Positions 52,476-58,893 of a DNA stretch of 58,893 bases are shown here, piece after piece; position 1 is the first letter of the stretch; each line of letters opens with the position of its first letter. This stretch comes from Bacteroidaceae bacterium (GTDB taxonomy: Bacteria; Bacteroidota; Bacteroidia; Bacteroidales; Bacteroidaceae). The notes below the pieces were generated by a model, which saw only the letters and a list, made by a program, of their open reading frames with translations, had not been told where the DNA came from and ran no database searches. Position numbers and translations under genes: made by a program. The DNA lies in NCBI GenBank assembly GCA_024401115.1, contig JAKSLP010000013.1:1-58893 (forward strand). The letters are read 5' to 3'.

Positions 52476-53873
52476 ATGAAAAGACGTGATTTCTTAAAGA
52501 CCTGTGGTCTTGGCGCTGCCGCTATGGCTGCTCCTTCAGTACCTACTTTTGCTGAGGTACGTAACATCAACGCTACTGATGCTACTATCATCCGCAAGGA
52601 TCCTAACAGCAAGGTTAACATTGGTTTCATCGGTTTGGGTCAGCAGGCTATCAACCTGTTGAGAGGTTTCTTGGCATTGCCTGATGTAAAGGTTATCGCT
52701 GGTTGCGATATCTATGATATCAAGCGTGACCGTTTCCAGAAGACCGTTGTTGATTACTATACAGAGAAGGGTGAGAAGAAGGTTAAGTGCGACATGTATG
52801 TTGACTTCCCTGATTTGTTGGCTCGTAAGGATATCGATGCAGTTGTTATCGCTACTCCAGACCACCAGCACGCTCGTATCGCTATCGCTGCTGCTAAGGC
52901 AGGTAAGGATATCTACTTGGAGAAGCCTCTGACTTTGACTATCTTCGAGGGTCAGCAGTTGGTTAAGGCTGTTCGCAAGTACAATGTAATTCTGCAGACT
53001 GGTTCTATGCAGCGTTCAAGCAAGGAGTGGGATCACCTGGCAATGTTGTGCCGCGAGGGCGAGCTGGGTGCTATCGAGAAGCTGCAGGTATATGTAGGCC
53101 GCAACGGTTATAACGGTGAGACTGGTGCTCCAGTACCTTATAACGTAGAGTTGGCTGATAAGAACTCAAGAATTAAGGATCCTAACTTGTTGCACAACTG
53201 TCCAGCTGGTTTGGATTGGGATAAGTGGTTAGGCCCTCTGCCTACTTCTGTTAAGTATCATCATGACTTCAACCCAACTCTGAACGAGCAGGGTCGTGAT
53301 ACTTGCTGGGGTACTTGGCGTTGGTTCACCGTATCTGGTGGTGGTCTGATGACTGACTGGGGTGCTCACATGTTCGATATCGCTCAGTGGTGTATCGGTA
53401 AGGACGGTTCTGCTCCTACCCAGATCATCCCTCCTGGCCATCGTCAGTACAAGTGCCTGACCTATAAGTATGACAACGGCATCTTGATGACCGAAGAGGA
53501 TATCGACGGCAAGGGAGCTGGTTTGAAGGTTTACGCTGAGAACGCAATCATCACCGTACATCGTGGTAGCTACTTGTCAGATAATCCTAAGTATGCATTC
53601 GAGTTGCCAAAGCGTGGTCCTGGCCAGTACGAGACTAATGGTCCTCACTATCGTGACTTCATCGATGCAGTTCGCGCTCACGTTGATCCACTGGTACCAG
53701 TAGAGACCGGTCACTCATCTAACACTACTTGTGCTTTGGGTAACATCGCTATGGAACTGAAGCGCCCTATCACCTGGAATCCTATCGTTGAGAAGATCAT
53801 GGGTGATGCTGAGGCTCAGTCTAAGCTGCACTACCAGTATCGTTCTGGTTACGAGCACGACTTGGATGTTTAA
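52476..53873 (+). CDS. Gfo/Idh/MocA family oxidoreductase with Tat-type signal
   Basis: NAD(P)-dependent oxidoreductase of 465 residues, exported or membrane-associated through a twin-arginine-like signal (MKRRDFLKTCGLGAAAMAAP). The Rossmann fold starts NIGFIGLGQQAINLLRGF, IDAVVIATPDHQHARIAIAA follows, and the family motif EKP appears in DIYLEKPLTLTIFEG. The C-terminal alpha/beta domain contains SGGGLMTDWGAHMFDIAQWC, typical of the large secreted group in Bacteroidetes, which act on sugars (some split glycosides by an oxidation-elimination mechanism). Strong codon bias suggests high expression. A hairpin terminator follows; the substrate is unknown. Confidence 0.93.
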   Translation: MKRRDFLKTCGLGAAAMAAPSVPTFAEVRNINATDATIIRKDPNSKVNIGFIGLGQQAINLLRGFLALPDVKVIAGCDIYDIKRDRFQKTVVDYYTEKGEKKVKCDMYVDFPDLLARKDIDAVVIATPDHQHARIAIAAAKAGKDIYLEKPLTLTIFEGQQLVKAVRKYNVILQTGSMQRSSKEWDHLAMLCREGELGAIEKLQVYVGRNGYNGETGAPVPYNVELADKNSRIKDPNLLHNCPAGLDWDKWLGPLPTSVKYHHDFNPTLNEQGRDTCWGTWRWFTVSGGGLMTDWGAHMFDIAQWCIGKDGSAPTQIIPPGHRQYKCLTYKYDNGILMTEEDIDGKGAGLKVYAENAIITVHRGSYLSDNPKYAFELPKRGPGQYETNGPHYRDFIDAVRAHVDPLVPVETGHSSNTTCALGNIAMELKRPITWNPIVEKIMGDAEAQSKLHYQYRSGYEHDLDV

Positions 53874-53894
53874 TCATCACAGTTATTATAAGGA

Positions 53895-53923
53895 ATCCCG
53901 CTCATTTGAGCGGGATTTTTTTT
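53895..53923 (+). terminator. terminator of the Gfo/Idh/MocA gene
   Basis: ATCCCGCTCA and TGAGCGGGAT are perfect complements around TT, followed by eight Ts ending at 53923. Confidence 0.94.
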
Positions 53924-53973
53924 GTCCGTAACTGAAAAAGGCGTACATTTACGGCTGATTTAGTGAATCAGAT

Positions 53974-55266
53974 TTGGAAGATATCCTTCAGTATGTGTGG
54001 AGGCACCGTTTACTGCCTTTAAAACCGCTAAGGACCACACAGGGAACTCCGCTGGAAGTCATTGATGCTGGGGTGCATAACCCCAACGCGGGACCGGACT
54101 TCCTTAATGCCAAGGTTAAGATAGGCTGTACCATCTGGGTGGGACATGTTGAGGTTCATTTGCGCTCATCGGATTGGTATACTCATAAACATGATGCAGA
54201 TCCCGCATTTAATCTTGTAGTCTTGCATGTGGTGCAAACCGCTGACAGACCCGTCTGCAACCAGTTAAAGGAGGACATTCCTCAATTGGTGGTACAGGTG
54301 CCTCCTTATATTCAGGAGAGGTACGACGTGTTGCGCCAGTCTGCCGATTATCCCCGCTGTCATTCCGTCTTACCGGACATTGCTCCCATCAAGGTGCATG
54401 CCTGGATGAATGCTCTGATGGCCGAGCGCATTGCCCAGAAGGAGGAGCGTATCCAGTCTTGCCTGCGGCGGCTGAATGGGGATTGGAACGATGGCCTGTT
54501 TGTCGCATTGGCCCGTAATTTCGGGTTTGGCCTGAACGGCGATGCCTTTGAGGAATGGGCCTTGAGCTTCTCGCTCAGGGCGGTGGACAAGCACCGCGAT
54601 AATCTGATGCAGGTGGAAGCCCTGTTCTTCGGACAGGCTGGCTTGCTGGATGAGCGGGCAGTCCCCGAACCGGTACCCCCGCTTTTGGCACAGGACAGGT
54701 ATTATCAGACTTTGCGTAAGGAATATGCCTATCTTTCCCAGAAGTTCCAGTTGCACCCCATTTCTTTCCATAAGTGGAGACTGCTGCGTACACGTCCGCA
54801 CAACTTCCCTCATATCCGCATCGCCCAGTTGGCTTGGCTCTATCATCAGCATACGATCGACCTGTCGCGCCTGGATGAGTGCCGTAACGTAAGGCAGGTC
54901 AGGGAGATGCTGCAGGCCGATACCAGCAGCTACTGGAAGGGCCATTACGGATTCGGGCTGTACACGGCAGAGATGCACCGGAACCTGATGCCTGCCACCA
55001 AGGATCTGCTGGTCATCAATACCGTCATTCCCGTGCTGGTGGCCTACCGGAAGCACCGTCTGGGCGATTGGGAGAGTATCTTGGCGTGGTACGAGCAGTT
55101 GAAGCCGGAAAGCAACCGCATGATTCGGCTGTGGGCGGCCTGTGGGGTGGTGCCGCAGCATGCCGGGGATTCACAGGCACTGATACAGTTGAAGAGCAAT
55201 TATTGCGACAGGAAGAGATGTTTACATTGTAGGTTTGGATATTATTATATGTGTAAGGAACGATGA
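53974..55266 (+). CDS. DUF2851 family protein
   Basis: A 430-residue cytoplasmic protein of a Bacteroidetes family with no assigned function. The N-terminal region has a row of acidic and His residues: P41-D42 in NPNAGPDFLNA, E60 and H62 in WVGHVEVHLRSSDW, then H71, H73, D74 and H85; this could be a metal-dependent, possibly nuclease-like, site. The middle is helical (LRTRPHNFPHIRIAQLAWLY), and the C-terminus ends with a Cys cluster, CLHCRFGYYYMC, plus an earlier Cys. The start is a TTG; no ATG or GTG in frame lies between it and the terminator upstream. Its TGA overlaps the dprA ATG (ATGA), so the two are translated together, which suggests a link to DNA uptake or recombination. Confidence 0.85.
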   Translation: MEDILQYVWRHRLLPLKPLRTTQGTPLEVIDAGVHNPNAGPDFLNAKVKIGCTIWVGHVEVHLRSSDWYTHKHDADPAFNLVVLHVVQTADRPVCNQLKEDIPQLVVQVPPYIQERYDVLRQSADYPRCHSVLPDIAPIKVHAWMNALMAERIAQKEERIQSCLRRLNGDWNDGLFVALARNFGFGLNGDAFEEWALSFSLRAVDKHRDNLMQVEALFFGQAGLLDERAVPEPVPPLLAQDRYYQTLRKEYAYLSQKFQLHPISFHKWRLLRTRPHNFPHIRIAQLAWLYHQHTIDLSRLDECRNVRQVREMLQADTSSYWKGHYGFGLYTAEMHRNLMPATKDLLVINTVIPVLVAYRKHRLGDWESILAWYEQLKPESNRMIRLWAACGVVPQHAGDSQALIQLKSNYCDRKRCLHCRFGYYYMCKER

Positions 55267-56375
55267 TGACAGAGACAGAATTACGATATGCGATGGCCCT
55301 GACACTGATTCCGGGCATCTCACGCGCCACATTGTGTGAGATGCTCAGGCAGGCGGGCTCTGCCGTTGAGGCTTATAACCGTTTCAAAACCGTTCGGGAG
55401 GACGAGGAATTGTCACCCCGCTTGGCGGAACAGGTGGGGCTCATGCCGCAATACCTGGACCGTGCCGGACGGGAACTGGAGTTTGCGGAAAGCAAGGACA
55501 TCCGGATACTGACCCTGGCCGATGCGGATTACCCCTCCAGGTTGCGTGAGTGCCCCGATGCTCCCACCGTACTGTATTACAAGGGAAATGCCGACCTGAA
55601 CGCCCGGCACGTCATCTCCATGGTGGGTACCCGCCATTGTACGGAATACGGTAGGGACATGTGCCGTACCTTCCTGCGCGATTTGGCCGCGCTGTGCCCC
55701 GATGTGCTGGTCATCAGCGGTCTGGCCTACGGCATAGACGTACATGCCCACCAGGAGGCTCTGAATAACCGTCTGCCTACCATCGGTGTCTTGGCTCATG
55801 GCCTGGATATGCTGTATCCGGCATCGCACAAGCGGATAGCCAACGAGATGGTCTCGCAGGGTGGTTTGCTGACCGAGTTCATGAGCGGATCGAATTCCGA
55901 CAGGTTTCATTTCGTGCAGCGCAACCGTATCGTGGCGGGTATGTCGGATGCCACGATTGTGGTGGAGAGCAAGGAGCAGGGCGGCTCGCTCATCACGGCC
56001 GAACTGGCTGAGATGTATTACCGGGATGTGTTTGCCTGTCCGGGAAGGGTGACCGATATGGCTTCCAAGGGATGCAACAACCTGATACAGAGCAACCGGG
56101 CCTCGCTGCTGCAGGATGCCCGGCAGTTTGTGGAGGCCATGGGGTGGGAGACCGCCTCGGCTCCGGGTGCCATCCAGCGGGAACTGTTCGTGGACTTGTC
56201 CCCACAGGAAGAGCGTGTGGTTGAGGCCCTGTCCGATTATGAGCCGCACGGCATCAATACCCTGGTGGTGCAGTGCAACATTCCTATCCAGCAGATGCTG
56301 GAGATTCTCTTGGGATTGGAGATGAAGGGAGTGGTAAAGGCCATGGTGGGCAGCCAGTACCGCCTGCTTTCCTGA
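55263..56375 (+). CDS. dprA: DNA processing protein DprA
   Basis: Loads RecA on incoming single-stranded DNA during transformation. The 370 residues have an N-terminal SAM/HhH-like segment (LTLIPGISRATLCEML), the Rossmann-fold DprA core with VGTRHCTEYGRDMCR, VISGLAYGIDVHAHQEA, GVLAHGLDMLYPASHK, GGLLTEF and QRNRIVAGMSDATIVVESKE plus GGSLITAELA, and a C-terminal winged-helix (about 305-370, NTLVVQCNIPIQQMLEILLG). Length is normal. It overlaps the DUF2851 stop by ATGA; an ATG one codon later is equally possible. The stop codon is directly beside that of convergent trkH, with no base between. Confidence 0.95.
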   Translation: MMTETELRYAMALTLIPGISRATLCEMLRQAGSAVEAYNRFKTVREDEELSPRLAEQVGLMPQYLDRAGRELEFAESKDIRILTLADADYPSRLRECPDAPTVLYYKGNADLNARHVISMVGTRHCTEYGRDMCRTFLRDLAALCPDVLVISGLAYGIDVHAHQEALNNRLPTIGVLAHGLDMLYPASHKRIANEMVSQGGLLTEFMSGSNSDRFHFVQRNRIVAGMSDATIVVESKEQGGSLITAELAEMYYRDVFACPGRVTDMASKGCNNLIQSNRASLLQDARQFVEAMGWETASAPGAIQRELFVDLSPQEERVVEALSDYEPHGINTLVVQCNIPIQQMLEILLGLEMKGVVKAMVGSQYRLLS

Positions 56376-57839
56376 TTATCGCTTCCTCCAGAAATGAGGA
56401 GTGAACAGGATCAGTACGCTGAAGATTTCCAGACGGCCCAGCAGCATCAGGAACGAGCACATCCACTTGGCGTAGTCCGGCAGCATGCTCCAGCTGAAGG
56501 CAGGACCGAATCGGCCGAACGAAGGACCGATATTACTGATGCAGCTCAGGCTCATACCGATGGACTCGCTGAAGCTCAGTCCCATGAATGTGAAGACGAT
56601 GGTGCTGAACATGGTCAGTGCCATGTAGGTAAAGAAGAAGGCCAGCAGGGTACTCTTCAGGCTGTTGTTGATGACGGTATCGTTCACTCTGACAGGCAGC
56701 ACCGCATTCGGATGCAGGATATGCTTGAACTCATTCAGGGCGTTCTTGGCCAGCATCACCACGCGCACCATCTTGAAACCGCCCGAGGTGGAACCTGCAC
56801 AGGAACCGGTAAACATCAGTACGCACAGCACGCTCCAGGTGATGTGGGGCCAGAGACCGTAATCAGCCGAGGCATAACCGGTGGTGGTGATGATACTTAC
56901 TACCTGGAAGATGGCCTGACGGAAGCTTTCCTCTACCGTAAGCGGCTCCTGGTAGTAAGGGCTGTACAGACAGAAACTGCAGATCAGGGTGGCCACAATC
57001 ACAATGGTCAGGAACCATTTCAGCTCGGTGTCCTCAAAGAAGCGCTTGATGTGTCCCTGCAGGAAACTGTAGTAGATCAGGGTAAAGTTGACCGCGCTGA
57101 TCAGCATGAAGAAAGTGATCACGTACTCCACGTAAGCCGAATGGAAATGAGCTATGCTGTCTTGGAAGTTGCTGAATCCGCCCGTAGCCGTACACGTCAT
57201 GGCATGGCAGATGGCGTTGAAGAAATCCACGCCTCCCAGCATCAGCAGTCCGCAGCATGACAGGGTCAGTACGGAATAGACGGTCCAGATGCGCTTGGCT
57301 GTGGTGCTGATTCTCGGGTGCAGCTTGTCGTGAGTGGGACCTGTAGCCTCGGCGGCAAACAGTTTCACATCGCCCAGGCCGAAGATAGGCAGCACAGCAA
57401 TGGTGAAGAATACGATACCCAATCCTCCCAGCCACTGCGTGATGCTTCGCCAGAACAGCAGGCCGTGCGTACCGTCCTCTATGTTGTCCAGGATGGTGGC
57501 ACCGGTGGATGAGAATCCCGACATGGCCTCGAAGAAGGCATCGGCCACATGGGGAATGTAACCGCTGAACAGGAATGGCAGCATGCCGATGGCCGAGAAC
57601 AGCACCCAGGTGATGGAGACGATGACGTATCCGTCACGGCGGTTCATGTGGTTCTCAGCCTTACGTCCGATAAAGCGCAGGATAAAGGCTAGGGCCAGGC
57701 AGATGCCCGTCGTATACAGGAAACTGGGCCAGGCGTTGTCGCCATAGGCCACATCGAACAGCAGGCTCAGCACCAGCAGGCCCGCCTCGATGAGAAGCAG
57801 GTTGCCCATGACACGTGTGATGATGAGTCTGTTGATCAT
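56376..57839 (-). CDS. trkH: potassium uptake protein TrkH
   Basis: Membrane subunit of the Trk potassium uptake system, 487 residues with about ten TM helices in four pseudo-repeats. Filter loops with the TrkH glycine are visible in MSGFSSTGATILDNIEDGTH, TCTATGGFSNFQD, TTTGYASADYGLWPH and SNIGPSFGRFGPAFSW. It works with the cytoplasmic RCK protein TrkA, encoded six bases upstream on the same strand. The end FSVLILFTPHFWRKR is normal for the Bacteroidales form. The TAA stop abuts the dprA stop on the other strand, so the transcripts must overlap at their 3' ends unless terminators lie inside the coding regions. Confidence 0.95.
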   Translation of the reverse strand: MINRLIITRVMGNLLLIEAGLLVLSLLFDVAYGDNAWPSFLYTTGICLALAFILRFIGRKAENHMNRRDGYVIVSITWVLFSAIGMLPFLFSGYIPHVADAFFEAMSGFSSTGATILDNIEDGTHGLLFWRSITQWLGGLGIVFFTIAVLPIFGLGDVKLFAAEATGPTHDKLHPRISTTAKRIWTVYSVLTLSCCGLLMLGGVDFFNAICHAMTCTATGGFSNFQDSIAHFHSAYVEYVITFFMLISAVNFTLIYYSFLQGHIKRFFEDTELKWFLTIVIVATLICSFCLYSPYYQEPLTVEESFRQAIFQVVSIITTTGYASADYGLWPHITWSVLCVLMFTGSCAGSTSGGFKMVRVVMLAKNALNEFKHILHPNAVLPVRVNDTVINNSLKSTLLAFFFTYMALTMFSTIVFTFMGLSFSESIGMSLSCISNIGPSFGRFGPAFSWSMLPDYAKWMCSFLMLLGRLEIFSVLILFTPHFWRKR

Positions 57840-57845
57840 ATCTCT

Positions 57846-58893
57846 TTAGAAAAATTTCTGGACTTTCTGGATCATGCCGCTCAGGCAGAACACCACCACA
57901 TGGTCTCCCTCCTGAATCACGGTATTACCGCGTACCAGCATGCCCTCGCCGTTGCGTACCAGACCGCCCACGTTCACATCGCGTGGGAACTGCATGTCCT
58001 TCACCGGCTTCTTGGTGCACTTGGCCTCGGCACTGACGGTAAACTCAGCCACATCGGCGTTGCTCAGGGTCAGTGACTTCATGTTGTTCACATCGGCCTT
58101 CAGCAGGGTTTGGTAGATGGTGGTAGCCGCAATGGTCATCTTGTTGATGATGGTACCGATAGACAGGTGCTCGGCCATCTTGATGTATTCCAGTTTCTCC
58201 ACCTGAGCCACGGTCTTCAGGATACCCATGGAACGGGCGTTCATGCACGACAGGATGTTCATCTCGTCCGAACCCGTCAGGGCCAGGAAAGCCTGGGAAT
58301 GGCGCAAGCCCTCTTCCTCCAGCAATCCCATGTCACGGCCGTCACCGTGAATGACCATCACATTGTTGAAGCCCTGCAGCATGGAGATCAGTATCTCGCA
58401 GCGGGCAGCATCCTTTTCGATGATGGTGATGGTGATGTCCTTAGGCAACAGCGTAGCGGTACGGTAGGCCACACGTCCGCCGCCCATGATGATGAGGCGC
58501 TTGATTTCCGGATAATCCTTCTTGCCGCACACCTCGCGCACGGTCTCGATATGCTTGCGGGTGGTCATGAAGAACACCTCGTCGCCCTCCTGGATGGAGT
58601 CGTCACCGCGCGGGATGACCGTCTCGTCCATTCGCTTGATGGCCACCACGTGATAAGGCAGGTTCTGGCGTCCCAGGTCTTTCAGCGGAATGTTCAGGAT
58701 CTGGGCATTGCTGCGCATCATCACGCCAATCATCACCAGCTCACCGCTTCCCACTTCCCAGTACTGGCGGATCCAGCTCATCTTGATGGAACTGGCTATC
58801 TCGCGGGCAGCCAGCAGCTCGGGATACACCAGCGAGTTGATGCCCATCTGGCGGAAGAACTCCTTGAACTGCTTGTCCTGGTACTCGTAGTTG
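57846..58893 (-). CDS. trkA: Trk potassium uptake regulator TrkA, 5' end outside the window
   Basis: Cytoplasmic RCK protein that gates TrkH in response to NAD(H) or ATP. About 349 codons are inside the window, and the frame stays open to the edge (NYEYQDKQFKEFFRQ before the first ATG at 58847), so the true start is beyond 58893; TrkA is usually about 445 residues. Visible are the end of the first TrkA-N domain, a TrkA-C domain (NIPLKDLGRQNLPYHVVAIK), a second RCK-N Rossmann fold RLIIMGGGRVAYRTATLLP with ITIIEKDAARCEIL and VIHGDGRDMGLLEEEGL, and a final TrkA-C domain ending MIQKVQKFF. Operon with trkH (six-base gap). Confidence 0.93.
   Translation of the reverse strand, partial: NYEYQDKQFKEFFRQMGINSLVYPELLAAREIASSIKMSWIRQYWEVGSGELVMIGVMMRSNAQILNIPLKDLGRQNLPYHVVAIKRMDETVIPRGDDSIQEGDEVFFMTTRKHIETVREVCGKKDYPEIKRLIIMGGGRVAYRTATLLPKDITITIIEKDAARCEILISMLQGFNNVMVIHGDGRDMGLLEEEGLRHSQAFLALTGSDEMNILSCMNARSMGILKTVAQVEKLEYIKMAEHLSIGTIINKMTIAATTIYQTLLKADVNNMKSLTLSNADVAEFTVSAEAKCTKKPVKDMQFPRDVNVGGLVRNGEGMLVRGNTVIQEGDHVVVFCLSGMIQKVQKFF

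Noticed and set aside
56394..57260. 288-codon plus-strand frame opposite trkH
   Set aside because: Very His/Glu/Gln-rich, no domain, and it overlaps the full-length TrkH frame with its TM helices and filter loops.

Overview
The window looks like chromosome from a gut-type Bacteroidales bacterium, possibly Prevotellaceae or Bacteroidaceae; the genus cannot be fixed by eye. The evidence is a SusC/SusD pair beside a hybrid two-component regulator, many SPII lipoproteins, Bacteroidetes-only families (DUF2027-Smr, DUF2851, long LepB), weak Shine-Dalgarno signals, and repeated TAnnTTTG (-7) promoter boxes, some with TTTG about 19-20 bases upstream. No rRNA, tRNA, transposase, phage gene or CRISPR array was seen.

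Layout. 1-8259 (minus strand): an eight-gene export/stress block. A YtrB-like ABC ATPase, its membrane partner and a YtrA-type GntR regulator come first, then a split MacB (one ATPase, two FtsX-like permeases), a MacA-like adaptor and a TolC-like channel. Two palindromic candidate operators and two hairpin repeats lie in it. 8296-8479 carries a probable small RNA with its own promoter and terminator. 8571-12891: an Smr protein, glycerol kinase and a GH51 arabinofuranosidase. 12958-26749: a polysaccharide utilisation locus with GH3, SusD, SusC (minus), a divergent HTCS regulator and a second, lipoprotein GH3. 26800-28604: ThuA-like, C_GCAxxG_C_C and YhcH-like genes. 28719-32530: an etfB-etfA-acyl-CoA dehydrogenase operon. 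32571-37603: a beta-mannan operon in which a GH26 mannanase cuts the chain, an epimerase turns mannobiose into mannosylglucose, a GH130 phosphorylase releases mannose-1-phosphate and glucose, and an acetylesterase removes acetyl groups; a type I mannose-6-phosphate isomerase lies further along at 43206.

37640-39688 holds an ATP-grasp gene with an alpha/beta-hydrolase, the best candidate here for an uncharacterised two-gene pathway. 39704-44177: M16 peptidase, a tiny Cys-rich membrane protein coupled to a DEAD-box helicase, and manA. 44293-47411 (minus): dapB, lepB and a broken WbqC-like gene whose N-terminus is made of an in-frame 93-bp tandem repeat. 47430-53873: an HD-MsrA fusion, a SulP transporter, a Dabb protein, a type-B carboxylesterase and a Tat-signal Gfo/Idh/MocA oxidoreductase. 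53974-58893: DUF2851 coupled to dprA, then convergent trkH and trkA, the latter cut by the window edge.

The main points for a second look are the small RNA, the ATP-grasp/hydrolase pair, the repeat-built WbqC pseudogene, the HD-MsrA fusion, the DUF2851-dprA coupling, the two operator-like palindromes and the near-leaderless starts.
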